The position numbers and the translations under genes are program-made. Below are positions 25,461-39,274 of a stretch of 64,000 bases of DNA, one piece after another (positions within the stretch are counted from its first letter, which is position 1; the number at the start of each line of letters is the position of its first letter). Under the pieces are notes generated by a model that saw only the letters and a list, made by a program, of their open reading frames with translations, ran no database searches and was not told the origin of the DNA. This DNA is from Homalodisca vitripennis. Lineage: Eukaryota > Arthropoda > Insecta > Hemiptera > Cicadellidae. The stretch is from NCBI RefSeq assembly GCF_021130785.1, contig NC_060208.1:170246501-170310500 (forward strand). The letters are read 5' to 3'.

Positions 25461-27654
25461 AACACCGATGTTATCAAACGGGAAATAAATGTTTACTTAG
25501 GCAAAGTAATGTTTAGTAGCGGGATAATCAGCTGAATTAGTTACGAGGGTAACGATGACTTACGCAGAGCTTAGCTGTATAGAAAGTAGCCCATTACCAG
25601 AGTGACAAAAAAGTCTTATGCAGTTACTCATAAAAAAGACACGGAAAATGCATCCCTCGTATGACGTGGCATCGCTAACATACAGTTACGTAATGTACGG
25701 CCTTTCCACGGTGCAATTGTTTAAAATGCAACTCATTAAAACGAATATTCAGTTTGAGTGAGAACAAAATATATTATTTTTTATATAGTAATAGTTTGTC
25801 TATCTGAACAGATCCAGTTGAAGATCAATAAAGGCAAAGCGGGGACAGGGGGCAGGTCCTGATTAACGCACCTCACAAAAACACACTTTGCTGGAAAGCC
25901 TTCCAGTGTAACAGTTAAGCCATAGCAAGGGTAAAGTACTGACAGGACAGTTGAGAGCTTAGCTTGGATGAAAATATCGACACTACCTCTGATCCTCAGT
26001 ATAATATATTAATTGATATCAATTTTAGAACTGGGAGAAAAGCTGTTATCTGTATGGGTATTGGAGGCAAGAAAATGGAAAACAGGAACGTGGTTTAACG
26101 ACTATTTGCTACGTATTATTATATTTTACAAAACATTAAAAGGGAACTATTCGAGTTTTGTGTCCGCTCTTGTTTTTTTTATGTAAAAATAATATTAAGT
26201 ATGTAAATAAACTGAAAAAAGTATCAACTTGCTGATAGGAAAGTAGGTCACGACAGGTGATCACTGTTTATATTTTCACAGTTTTAAACCTGTAACCAAT
26301 AGTAAAATAAAACACAACAAATCACTCAAAAATTACTGGCTTTGCTAGAACATGACCTAGAATAATTTCTAGTCATGGGATGTAGATGGATTTACAAATA
26401 GTGTAAGACTATTTTATTTTTGGTTGAAAAATAACATATACGGTAGTAATTATGTACTCGTAACTACATTTAGTAATATAATGGGTTGTAATTACTTTTG
26501 CATATTTTTTAATGATTTCTGAGTCAATTACGTGATTTATTATTGTGTTTAACGTGTCCTTATGTGGTTTATTATTTTATTTTTTAGTAATGTTCGCCTT
26601 TATCTCTTCTCTCATTACCCCAGGTTATAAAATAAATGTAATATTAGTAATTAAAATTGTCCTTTATTTATAAGTATGTTATTGATACAATCTTTTACGA
26701 CCATGATATTAAAAAATAATTTAATTCTTTTAATCCTTTTCTTATTACAAAAAGGAAATGGCTTATCATTTGCTGCTCCCATTTAAATTATTGAAATTGT
26801 AATGTGTAGGTTTATACTATACAAGATAATACTATACAGGGTATCGATGAAGCACTCTATAGAATTTAACCATTAATTTTTGCTATATCAAAATAAGTAA
26901 GAAGTAAAATAATGTATATATAATGTAGGCTATAATCCTATCTTGGTTAGTTTATAGTCTCTGTGTTGTGTTGTTTTAGGAAAACCATACATTTAAATGG
27001 AATAAAAGTATCAAGTTCAAACTTTGCAAAATCTTTATTCTAATTAAGACGTATTAAAGTAATAGTTTTAGTAAAATATCATTCAGGTTAAAAATTGACG
27101 GCCATACAAAAGTTTCACACTGTAATAAGACAACAGAGGGAAATTTAATTACAATTTTATGAAAATATAAAATACGGGTTACGGTACTTTAGATAAAAAT
27201 TTTGATGCCAAATATATGTCGCTGTAAAACTTATCTGTAATAGTAATGTTATTACTGAGCATTATCCCTCATTTAAAACACATATTGAGTTATTAACGTT
27301 GTTTATCTACTACATAACTATCAGCTGAAAATTATGAGTCGAATTTAACAGATAAAATAATTAGATAATTGTTATACTTTTTGCACTAGTTATATAATGC
27401 AGTAAATGTTGTTGTTTTACCGAATTGATTTTTATTATTTAACCCTATGACTAAATCTATTATATGTATAATAACATTAAACACCTAATGGTTGATCCAA
27501 TTTTCATCAAAACAGATATGTTCTATATATGATAATAATTTTAATGGAGCATGGATAGACCCCCATAATCAAAACTATTCATAAAAAAAATTGTAATTGG
27601 ATATATTTTTAACACAATCTATATGAACCTTTTTTTGGAATTCATCATAACCAT
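25461..27654. other. AT-rich sequence, nothing confirmed
   Basis: tatacagggtatcgatgaag near 26832 resembles a mariner end, but no partner is visible. Otherwise no frame or repeat. Confidence 0.45.
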
Positions 27655-28150
27655 GAGCTAAAAATTTTCTCGAGTAGAGCAGGGCCTAAAAAAGTCCGGG
27701 AGATGCCAGAAGCCTTGAGCTGCCAGAAATTGGTACCTTATAGACATTGATTTCCACAAGAGGATGCTCGAGGTTAAGTGGTCCAAAATTCTAAGAGATC
27801 GCAGAAAGCGAGAAGAGCTAGAGGCCGAAAGGAGCCTGCTGTAGGGTAGGGCTTGCATCAATCCGGGATGTCATAGAGGCTGAGAGCTCCCAAAGGCCAT
27901 GAACTACCAAATATTATAGGCAGAAGACCGAGGGTTTCCAAAGACTGGGACTTGCCATGGACTAGGAGATTCTAAAGGCAGAGAGCTCTCAGAGACCGAG
28001 AGGTGCTACAGACTGGAGCCTACTGTACTTAGGGACAAAGCCTGCAAAATTCAGGGAGGACCTAGGGGTTGAGGCCTGCCAAAGTCTAGGAACTAGCAAA
28101 GGTTAGAGCTGCCACAGGTCCCGAGATTCCAGAAACTACCTGTTGAGATT
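27655..28150 (+). repeat. GC-richer degenerate minisatellite, copy 1
   Basis: Words built from gag-gctgccaaagnctgggagct recur every 18-25 bp: gaggctgagagctcccaaag, aagactgggacttgcca, gcagagagctctcagaga, gttgaggcctgccaaagtct. It is richer in G and C than all the DNA around it. A reverse-oriented relative lies at 40.72-41.03 kb. Confidence 0.7.
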
Positions 28151-29621
28151 TTCCAGAAGATGACAGCTTAGTTTGTCAGTGTTAGTTCAATATACATTGT
28201 TGTGGGTTTTACGGAACTATGTGACAATATCATCTTGCTTACGAATTGCAATGGAAAGAAATCTACCCAAAATATTATGGCCGGTGAGACTAAAGGTCTT
28301 TATATTATTAGGGTTCCGTTCTAAGACGTATCAACTCTTCGTAGTAGATACTGGCTACTGTATCCGGTGAGTAATACTGCACTTCCAAGCGAAAACCGTA
28401 CTGTCATTAGACATTATGAAAAGTTGGCACCTTATGTAAACCATTGTCGGCACGAAGAAGAAAGAAGCAGCGTCAGCATAATTTTTATTCTGTCGGATAT
28501 CTTATCCTAATGTTAACACTTTATAGATTTTTACCTGTGTACCAGACCTAAACGGAATATGAATTCCTAATTTAATAATTTACATTTGAGTCTGCAGAGT
28601 GTATTTCCTCTAGTAGATCATAATAATTTATATTTAAGAATATATGTTTCAATGACTGCATATAATTCTAATTTTATAGAACCTGGTAATATAAATTACA
28701 AATAGACCGATTAACTGGTCTTCTGTTATACAACAAAATACATTTATCGAAAATTAAATCTGAAAGGTCGACTCTACAGCTACTTCTAGATATTCAGTTG
28801 ACCACCGGTGATTATTTTTCTAATTTAGAATTCTGTATCTTCTAAACATCGACTCGTCCGTAAATAAAAGACAAATGAATTTTTTTATTTTCCAACACCA
28901 ATTGTTTTGTTATCTTAATGCACTTTTACCTGGATGATGATTTTGAACTCCTTGTAAACGATAATAAATGTTCTGTAATAAATGTGTTCTCCAGACTGTG
29001 ATATGCGAATGTAGTTAAGTGCTAAGTTGAGGACTGCACTCTTTATTTATATCAATGACATTATCTCGTATCTGTATTACAGTACATTCTCTCGAACAAT
29101 TAACGGTTGAAAAAGATCCATTTGTTGGAAAGTTATTGAAAAACTGGTGCAAATGTTTGGTGAGCAGGTGTTCTTTTATTCATAAATCGTCTTTCATATC
29201 TATGTTTAGCATTTATTTCACTATTTATTTATTTCAATTGGCAAAACCATAGATGAAAACAGTATTTTCGTACTCTTGATTTTAAAATGTAAACGGAGTC
29301 TTATCGTTAAAAACAAAAATACACAAATAACGTACAAATAATACAGTAATACACGTACACTGCACAAACCAAACATGATAGACTAGTTATTGCTACAGTT
29401 GAATTGTTGGACAGCTGTACAATAATAACTTGGATTCAAGGTTTTTTGCATTAGTGATGTTCACTTTTGCTTTCTATATACTAAAAGCATTTGAATTAAC
29501 GGTGTATTAAAAAATCTGGTTTCTTAACCTACAATGTTACATTTTTTCTAATTATTTGCTTGACTGAAAAAAAACATCCTAAAATGTTTAGTTTTTATGA
29601 AGAACATTCAATCAATAAACA
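28151..29621. other. AT-rich sequence, nothing seen
   Basis: The frames at 28173-28370 and 29055-29252 have no recognised domain. Confidence 0.45.
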
Positions 29622-29623
29622 TA

Positions 29624-29909
29624 CAGGGTGTACACAAAGTCCTGCACAAGTATAATATTTTCTGAACGATAACAGATAAATCATCAAGATTTGGTACATA
29701 AACACTACACCTAAAAATCTACTTTTTGAGGGAACTATCAGTTTTCTGTAATATCATGGGGACGTCCCGCAAGGAGTCAGTTGAAATCTTAAATAGGAGC
29801 AGGTCAATATGCACATCATTTTAAAGTGCTTATCTAGCAGAGTTTAATGCCGCAAACCGCACTCAAAAAGATTGATCCAGTACAAAATGGCGGCTGTTCA
29901 AAGGTTTTA
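29624..29909 (+). repeat. Left long terminal inverted repeat of mariner
   Basis: It shares tgtaatatcatggggacgtc, gcacatcattttaa and acaaaatggcggctgttcaa with the reverse complement of 31373-31660. Confidence 0.9.
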
Positions 29910-29940
29910 TTTAAAAAAGATGTTTACTTACCAAATGTTT

Positions 29941-30969
29941 TTAGAGTAAATTTTCGAATTGTTCACCTCCGGTTATTTGACAGTTGTAAAGACGCACATA
30001 AAAACTATTAACAGAATTTTGCAGGGCAACTTGAGGAATCGTCTGACATTCTTAAAGTATTCTTTGTCTCAGTTCATTTAAATTTTGAGGCTTAGTTTTG
30101 TAGACATTGTCCTTAAGGTAACCCGAAACAAAATAGTCTAATGGAGACAGATCTGGTGAACGCGCTGGCCATTTTACAGTCCTTCGCCTTCCGATCCACC
30201 GTTGCCAAAAAAACAGTGTTTAAATAGGCTCTTACGTCGATGCCGTAGTGTGGGGCTGCTCCGTCCTGTTGAAGCCAGATATTCTGGAAATGTTCTCCAA
30301 ACATGTTTCGAAGTGCTGGTGTAATTTCATTTTCCATCAAACGTTGGTACGATATTGCATTTAAAATTTCCTTCAATAAACAAGGACCTACCAACTGGGT
30401 ACCTATCCCACCAAGCCAGATATTCACATTTAGTGGATACTGCGTATGTGCCTCCCGCATCCAGTGATGAAACGGCAACTGTACCAGTTTACGCTTCCAT
30501 TCAGCATAAATGAACACTCGTCTGAAAACACAATATTGTTTACATCAATTTCGTTGCGATCTATTTTGGTCATCATAGTTTCAAAAAATTCTATACGTGG
30601 ACCGAAATCATCTTCGATGAGTTTGTGCACCAAATGAACTTTAAGGCTAAATGAAGGCTTAAAATTAGACCCTTTCAGAATTTTGTTAACAGACGTAACA
30701 GAGATGTCATGAGTTTGTGCTGCTGAGCGTAGGGACTCTTGCGGGTTCTCAATTAATGACTGCAATACATCTAAAGAGTTGTCTTCGGTTGTCGCAATAG
30801 CGGGCCTTCCTGACTTATGACGATCGGAAACACTTTCTGTTTCCATAAAGCGTTGAACAGTTCTCCCTACAGTTTTTCTAAAAATTGGCTGCCTCTCATG
30901 AAAGTAGTCATTAAATAAATGGCATGCTTCCTCGTGTGATCGTCTGTTGTTTCCCCAACCAACCATCAT
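29941..30969 (-). pseudogene. Mariner-type transposase, two frameshifts
   Basis: On the minus strand the frame opens at 30969 (MMVGWGNNRRSHEEACHLF). In-frame sequence similar to the family extends a little farther upstream without an ATG, so the original start may be lost. An N-terminal helix-turn-helix region includes SDRHKSGRPA. Catalytic motifs follow: FSDECSF, then, after a shift near 30475, LQQDGAAPHYG, then, after a second shift in the A/T run near 30210, a third motif of the SPDLSPLDYF kind. The reading ends at TAA 29941. All three acidic residues are visible. Length of about 343 codons suits a full transposase. The cut-and-paste role is known for the family. This copy is inactive as read. 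Confidence 0.88.
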
Positions 30970-31372
30970 AAGAAGTGTTATACGTTCACGTTCGTCAAGC
31001 GAAATAGTGTAGTTGAAGAACTACAAGCAATACGACAAACTCTTTTGTACTAAAGCGCAAAGTCCATAAACTGATAGAAAGATTGGACAGCACTACTAAA
31101 AAAAAGAAAACTAGAATAGCCTACTATGAATAGACTGGCTAATAGGAAAGTCCAAACTGCGACCCAAAGATAAGAGCTTTCTAATTGTTACTATTATCAG
31201 ATTTTCCCCGTTATCAATATATTAGGACCAAATTTGTAACCCTTTAGGATAAATAACGTCATAGTTCACTTCTGTACAACTGATAAGCATAATGTAGTAT
31301 TTAGCTGCAGTATTCGTTTGGTTGCAGTTTTGTTTTACTGGGGTTATGGCTACTAATAAAATGTAACCAAGT

Positions 31373-31660
31373 AAAACCTTTGAACAGCCGCCATTTTGTA
31401 CTGGATCAATCTTTTTGAGTGCGGTTTGCGGTATTAAACTCTGCTAGATAAGCCCATTAAAATGATGTGCATATTGACCTATTCTCTTATTTAAGATTTC
31501 CTTCTGACTCCTTGTGGGACGTCCCCATGATATTACAGAAAACTGATAGTTCCTTCAAAAAGTAGATTTTTAGGTGTAGTGTTGATGTACCAAATCTAGT
31601 TGATTTATATGTTATTGTTTAGAAAATATTATACCTGTGCAGGATTTAGTTTACACCCTG
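31373..31660 (-). repeat. Right long terminal inverted repeat of mariner
   Basis: Reverse complement of the left repeat with scattered substitutions and a 1-2 bp length difference. Confidence 0.9.
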
Positions 31661-31739
31661 TATATTGTATTTTCAGTCTTATTTTTCGTATGTATTTATT
31701 TAGTTAAATAATTTTTAAACTTTGTATTTGTTTATTATT

Positions 31740-32150
31740 GCCCTATTTTACATAATTCTTGGTAGAATTTAACTATCTAAAAATTTTGGTAAAAAGTTTG
31801 CGTATTTATTACCCATTTAATGAAGTTAATGTACTTCATATCTGAACCAAGGATGTTTTGAGACAGAATTTTGCATATTTTGTGTGATATCTCTGATATG
31901 GGTGGTCTTACATATCTGGGAAGTTTTATATTCAATTTTCAGTTCATTTTATATGAATCCAATAAATGTAATAACTATCTTTACGCCATAAAAAAGTTTC
32001 TCTTCATTTCCGTCCTTTTCTAGAAAATCAGGCGAAATATTTCACTAGCCGTAGCTCGATAACAAAGCGAATGAACACTTTTTCATTATTTTTATGAGAG
32101 GAAGTAACCTGAGAAGTTTTTTTGGGTTACATATTTGACACCCTGTATAA
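31740..32150. mobile_element. Possible mariner MITE remnant, one end only
   Basis: tgacaccctgtataatg at about 32141 matches a mariner right end (acaccctgta), and the preceding ttttttgggttacat resembles MITE subterminal sequence. No matching left end was found, so the left limit is arbitrary. Confidence 0.35.
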
Positions 32151-35100
32151 TGTGGTAACTATTTATATTATTTAGGTATTGTTATCATATTGGGGCTTTC
32201 ATGTTAAATATTATCATACATTCGTGTAAAAATGAGTATCTTATATGTGTTACTATCACTTTTATAACGTCAAAGTATTTTTTTAAATGTGGCATTTTAT
32301 ATAACCCTATTCTATGGAATATTGTAGGACTATAGGGCTTGAAGGAATCTTGATTGTCATAACAACAGTTTTAATATAACTATCTCACAATTATTGTGGG
32401 AAAACTGTAATTCTGGGTCACCGTGTATATCACAACATAATATGCTTTAAAACAAACCCATTCATGGATTTTTCACGTGATTTTTAATCTGGAAAAACGT
32501 ATACTGACGTTTCCTGCGGCGCAACGTACTGTCTTATGGATAGACAGTAATGATTTTGTCCAGTCAGGACCTGGCACATCACACGTTTTTTCCTTACTTT
32601 CACTCCAGCTACTCCAACAGCGTTACCCAATTATTGGTTTCTGAAGGAATGGATATGTGTGTTGGACTGGAGCCAGGATCAAATCTTTCGAAAGACCCCT
32701 CAGTTGCTATTCCAACGCTGTCAACCCATAAGGTATTATTGATCATAAAAAGAAAATAGTAATCTTTGTGGGAAAATAAGGATCTAGATTTCTTTTAGTA
32801 CGATTCAACCACTATACTATCAAATTTTAATAGGTAAAATGTAGATTTACGAGAGGAAGTTCTAACTAAACCTACGTTATACAGAAAAATACTAATGACA
32901 CATTAATATACAAAATATAAATAAATACTCAGTATAACTATTTTTTAGGTATATTTATTATATAATAGTTATATTTGGAGTAATTATTTTAATTGTGTGT
33001 CGGAAATTCTTTATTGGTTTTTGTCACATGTGGTATTAAAAATCCCGCAAGCAACCAATTGGTGTGTTGTACACCCAAAACATCCAAGTAAGCGTTTCAG
33101 ATATACTGATAAAGATAGCAGGTAAGTGTAGTATATATGTAATGGACATTAAAATTAGTTGGGTAGTAGAAGCTATTAGTTTTGTCCCTATTTACCACTG
33201 ACATTGAAACTGGCTAGTCAATTAGTACTGTTTATATTTAATTTAATTAGTATATATACTAGTATGTATAATATATGCGAGAACTTCGCGCATTGTCGAT
33301 ATTTTATGTTGCCTAACGCGAATAGTAATTGTAAGTAAATTCTAGTGATTATAAATTGTCTTTACTAGTAGCGCAAATTGGAGAGTTGCGCAACTTATCA
33401 AGTTGGTGAGCAGCCAGCCTCCTGAGTGAATAAACTCCTTGCAAATATGTTGTACGGGAGAATTATTTATTTTATTTGCCGTTATATTAAATATTTGAAA
33501 TCGCTCAAGGTTACGAGTGATATTAGTCCAAAATAAATATTCGACGGCGTGAATCCCTGACATATAATCCTGTCTTCAAATCGTTCAAAAAATGTGTTAA
33601 GGAAAGTATTGCAAATCCGTATGAATGAATTATATTTTATAACTTGGCGTCAAAATGTTTAACATACTTCTCTTAAAAATCAGAATTTATATTGCACAAG
33701 CACACAACTTCGTTTTATGCGAAATTGAAATGATTATTTTTAAGAAATAAATCGGTTTTAAGCAGTACTAGTTTCTGTAGCGGTTGAAATTGGACAGATC
33801 GAAATGTTCGAAAATAATAAAGAATGATTATCTTCTAATGTGATATTTTATCTTACAGTATTAAACAAAATATAACAGACGTGTAAATAAACGTTTCATA
33901 ATGTTCAGCTGACTATTTAGCTATTTCAGTATGTTTACTCGTTGGATAATCACAATAAAACGATTATTTTTCTGAAATACGCTTAGTTTCAAATGAGCTT
34001 AAAATATATGATCTGAGATCAAATATATTTTTATAATCTGTTGAGGTTTTACTTACTGACGATTGTAAGTTTGATGAGATCCATTGTTTGGTGTAATTTT
34101 GCCAGACAGTTCTGAAGCCAAAGGCTCTCTCTTAATTGCAATTCTCTGAACAGGAGTCTAAAGAATATGTGTGCTTCTGTTACCACGTAAGTCCACGAGC
34201 TTGCTGTTAGACACAGAGATATTGTCACAATAACATGCTGTGCACTTACACTCTTAATATACTAAATCTACCGCATGCTATACTATACATGTACAAAATG
34301 TCTAAATTAGGTTGTAAGACACTCCTCATTTCTCTCGTCCAGTAACTGTTTCAAGCAAAGTTTTGCAGACTAGCAAAGTCAAATACATCGCCTTAATTAC
34401 ATTGCGACAAAAAATTTCAACACAGGCACTATTCCAGCCCTGCCCGTGAGGTGTTTTTACTTAAAATTTAAATTGGTACGAATGTATCGCTGGAAACACA
34501 GGAAATGAAATTAGTTCGCGATTTAGATGTTGTGTGAGTGTGGCTATAGTTTTTCATAACAACTAAACTAATAAAACGGTTTACTGATAAAGTGGCAAGA
34601 AAATAACAATAATTTTATTGAATTATAAATTAAGTGAATATACAATTTAAATGTTATGGAGATTACAAGCAACTGATATAGTTCGTGAATACTTAATATT
34701 TTTACAGATAAAACGTCTTTGCATTTATTATTTTCCCAGGCCAATCTTCTTCATCGTTCTTTAAAAAAATTCAAATTCGACTTTAAATATTTTATACTAT
34801 ATTATAGATGGATCTCATTGGGTTAAACGAGTATTCCGGTTCTCACTGTATTGAAACATTGCTTACAAAATTAACCTGTCGGGAGATTTTGGCCTCGTTC
34901 TTGAAAGCCATCTTCAGTCAACAACGTTTAAAATAAAACTGAAAGAATTAATTAATTAAATATTAGACATTGTTTATCCTTATAGATCTTGACATGGGAG
35001 TAAAATGGATTGATTGCAAGTGAAAGGTATAGTTTAAAATAAATTTATCTTTGTGATAATAATGCGATGCTTTGTGCGTATGCCGTAGAATAAACCAAAG

Positions 35101-37373
35101 CGAATTTATATGATTAATGTGTATTTTAAAAGTACCAGTAAAAATGATATATTGTTTCTCCATCAACAAGAAAAAATATTAGAGAGTTAAAAATAGTGAA
35201 ATCTGCAACATTCTGTGACCTAACGATGAAATTAGCGTGCGTTATAGAGAGGCGACCCGAGGTGGATGGAACAGGACGTGTGAAGATAAGTGACGTCATG
35301 TGTGGAGACCATCAGATTGATCATCTGATAGAACATGCCCTTGTATACTTTCATCATGGATGAAACTGTATTTCTAATTTTAAAATCGAGCTGGTAGACA
35401 GTGACTTCATGGCAAAGTTAGTGCATCACAAATAGTTCAATTGGAAGAGTAAGAGGGGTATAAAAAAATAATGCGATTTTATTGGTTGTATTGGAATTGG
35501 TAACACATATTTATGGTTATTTTGTGATAGGGTACTGTATAAATAGGAGCAAATTTGTATAAGTGGTATAGTACGGTTTATCTGACATTACTTTCCTTAG
35601 TAATGTAATAGTATTCTGTACAATATAAAAACAATTATCTTATTCCTTAAATTACATTTAAATTTTAATAGTTTATCGTGGTAAGAGTCAGGTACTTTCT
35701 ATTATGTCAAATTTCGATTTAATTCCCTTAGAATATGGTTTGTTTCAAATTGCCTGTAATCAATATTTTAACCTACCTAACCAATATTATCACCGACTAT
35801 AAAATTGATTTAAATTTATTGTCATACAAATGTTGCCACCAAATCATAAGTTTTCTTTTCTTTTCATTATTGTAGATATGGGTTATTTATTGTGCTTACA
35901 TACAATAAATTACGTACTGTGAATATTTAATGTTTGTGACTATCAAAAAAACGTAAAAACAGTAAATGGTATTCGTTGTTACAAAATAATAAATTTACAT
36001 CGTTGTTGACTTTAAGTTTAGTTAAATTTATTCGAACATATTTCGTCCTAGTTCAATTTTGTTAGTAGATTTATGATTATTATAATAGCTATTATATTAT
36101 TTAAGATTAATAAGTGGATAGCGTATGGATATTTTCTAATTTAAATAATTTAACTTGAGGTTGGCCTATTAAGAAATATTTTATTTAAAAGGCTACAAAT
36201 ACATTATTAAATGAACTGAAAGCAAATTAAAAAAGAAATATTTGAGCTATTTATGTGTATGGAGGTATCTTTACCTAGTAAATTTATAAATGCTATCTTA
36301 GCGGGCAGTAAGCTGCCAACACTAAAGGTTGGGTAAGTTTACTGAAGGAATTACCATCCCTTAAGTAGCCAGTTTCCGCCAGAAATGACTGCAATATAGG
36401 TATATAGCCTAATAAGCTCTGAATTCTCCTTAGGATACTACTGAGAAAATACTGGGAGCTTATATTAATCTGAACTGTACATTGGAATGAATGAATTTTT
36501 CCTACTTTAATTTTTCTGACGTGACTGAAACTTCCTTACTGTAGCTCTGCCATGTATATATTACTAGATAGAGTACAATTCTTACAATTCTTTTGAATGT
36601 TTTTTATGGAACCTCTGTACCTTATTCTCTAATAAACCTCGTAAATGATGGTGTAAGGTCTTGAATTTCTTTTCATAATTTCATTGTAAAGGGAAAATAA
36701 GGTTCTTAATATTGGGTTTAACATTTTTTGTGAACAAGAATGGCTTTGCAAGATTTCAGAGAAGATGAAATTTTACCCTGGTGATTTTTGATTTGGAAGT
36801 TGATTGACTAATTCTTTCACATCTTTCATTATTATTGCTTTTGGGTGAAGGGAAAGCAGTATTGGTAAGCACTATTAATTAATTATAGTCACTAAAACAT
36901 CCCGTGGGGAAGATGCTCAGTAAATAATTCTGCTCTTTACCCAAATGAAAGACCTTTTTACCCACATTTTGCCTGGTCGTCAAGATGTAAAGGAGGAAAA
37001 AAGGTGAATGCTTTATTATCCTTCTCTTTTCATTATATATGCTACGAGCTATCATCCTTTTTAACAGGTTTTGTAATTTCCAAGAGCAATAGTATTTTTC
37101 AACCATTTCTTTCTTTGGTCTGTTATCAAATAAGCGATGGAGAAATAGTTTTTTTTTACTTCTTATACAGTTTGGCAGCCACTGTTTTCTTACTTTACTT
37201 TGATCTTAAATCAGATCCCTGCTAAGCAGAGAATACGCTACAGCATTATACCAATGCAATATCGCGGGAAGCTCTAGAGATTGCTAAGGTGCTATTGAAT
37301 TACTGCGTGAAAGTGATCTACATTTTCTAAATCTGAAGAAGTTTTCAATGGTAACTTCAAAATTATATATTAA
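32151..37373. other. AT-rich sequence, no gene confirmed
   Basis: Only short frames occur (up to 75 codons), none with a domain. Isolated items: a CRE-like tgacgtca near 35290 followed by atcagattgatcatctgat, and a TATA-like tataaatagg near 35538. Neither sits before a recognisable gene. Confidence 0.45.
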
Positions 37374-37529
37374 TCACATTACATCGAAAAACCCGAAACG
37401 TACTTTGAACCTTTGATGTCAGTCGAGGACATCAGTGAAGTCAATCTCTTACAGGCGCTTAATCAATCAGACTCGGTATCAAAAGTGCCTGACATTCATG
37501 GAAACGTAGCACCTGGTATCGTCGTTTAA
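37374..37529 (+). other. Protein-like short frame, unrecognised
   Basis: A frame free of stops from 37374 to TAA 37527-37529 has an internal ATG at 37416 and unusually balanced composition (MSVEDISEVNLLQALNQSDS...). It lies in a GC-richer island, about 37380-37700. It may be an exon piece, a decayed transposon gene or chance. I do not recognise a family. Confidence 0.25.
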
Positions 37530-39212
37530 AGTACAGCACTGATTGAGACAGGAACGGAGTGAATGGCAGGTGAGCGGGTGATCCAATCTCTCCTGCTGAC
37601 TGGTCTGAGTAGATTAGTTTACCAAGGCAATCTTACTTACAAAGATCGACTTATCAGCCTTCGGATTGCACGCACTCCGAATGTGTGAACTGATGAGTAT
37701 AAATAAAGCTTATGGAAATTTTGTAGACTTCCTTGATATATTATAAGTTTCACAAACCGTATGTACATTTCTTATGATAGTTTTGTTTCATTGGATCCAT
37801 ATGCCATTCAAGGATATTCTTAAATAAGATTATTTAATTTTTGCTTGAATATTTTGTATGTTAGTTAAAACGTAATTACAGTAATTCCGAACTGATTTCA
37901 ATACCTATGTTGCATTGGCGCACTTAATTTTATTTGAATTATCATTCAGTAAGCTTGCATTCTTAAGGAAGTCTTCAGTAAAAAAAGACAATGTTTGAGA
38001 ATATTTTATTTTGTTCTTTTTCCAAAACTTTGGAAGGTTAAAATTTTTTTGTAAATCTATACCACCAAACCTTGTATATTCTGCAGATTTTATTGAATAC
38101 GTGCAACATTTTTCAAAAGAGTATTGAACATTTTTATTAAAACGGGATATATTTACATTAATGGGAAACTCTAATACTGCTGTTTAAAGTACGATCAGTT
38201 TTACTTCTAAAACACCTGTATTAAGTTTTAATTAAAAGAGACGTCCAGAATTTAGAACATATGGTTTATGGTCCAGACATGGTTTACATTCATTTTTAAT
38301 TTAGGAATTATATTTTCTTTCTTTAAATATGGTTTTAAATTATGCTACTTTTTCTCTTTTACGTTGGAAGAGAGGTAGATTTTACTTGTGTTATATCTAA
38401 TAATTCCACAACACTGCTGTGGCAATAACTATCATATTAATGTAGTCGTGACACTTTTAAATAACTATGACTTCCATAGTCTCAAATTGTTACAAGATAA
38501 AAATTTGTATAAGCATATAAATATCTTTTTAAAAACGTGAACTTGATTTAGTTATAAATAATCCGAACTTGTGTTATAACGGTTAACTTGGATACTTGTG
38601 TAACTTTAAACGAGCACCATATTTAACCTTAAGGGTTATCAAAATATAAGTAAGAATAAATATTGCCTGAAATTGCTTGCCGATATTCAGAAAAGCATAA
38701 TTTTTTTATCTTTGTTATGAAATGCCCCTGAAGAAAATTGTTCCCAAATGTAAATGACCGCATTCATGAAAAACTTTACGGATTAAGAATGGTTAAGGGA
38801 TTCTACCAACTACCTCTGTATCACGTTTAGTCTGAACTTGTTAAGAACTATTGTAGTTATTAAGGTAACAATATTCCCGCAACTTTGATTACTTAAAACT
38901 TAGTTCACGAGTATTTAGAAATATTAATTATTAACGAAAAATAATATAATTATAAAACATTATTTTTAGGCTATAATGCATAATAACTTATATATAACGA
39001 ATCTTTTTCCAAAATCTAAATAACCACCACATTTAAATCTTAAGAAATATATAAAAAGTACAATAATAAAAGCGGTTTATACTTACGAAATATATTTAAA
39101 TAATTTAACTTTATAATAAAATTACTATTAATTTTTGCTCTCATAGGTATTGAATAGTTTTGAAATTTGATTATTTGAGCTAATTTTGAAAACTTTAGTT
39201 GTTGATCGAGTG

Positions 39213-39216
<4 letters not shown>
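37530..39216. other. AT-rich sequence, nothing confirmed
   Basis: The first 170 bp continue the GC-richer island, with a small inverted pair ttcgga...tccgaa near 37660. Nothing is seen after that. Confidence 0.45.

Positions 39217-39217
<1 letters not shown>

Positions 39218-39274
<57 letters not shown>
39218..39274. repeat. (AT)n microsatellite
   Basis: AT run with one CAT interruption. Frames across it on both strands are artefacts. Confidence 0.97.

Larger units (their letters stand above)
29624..31660 (-). mobile_element. Tc1/mariner-type transposon with long inverted repeats
   Basis: The element begins cagggtgtacac and ends tttacaccctg, flanked on both sides by TA (29622-29623 and 31661-31662), the standard mariner target duplication. 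The two terminal repeats, 29624-29909 and 31373-31660, align along their whole length with scattered differences, so they are near 287 bp, unlike the roughly 30 bp typical of many mariners. One transposase gene lies between them on the minus strand. Total length is 2037 bp. Confidence 0.9.
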
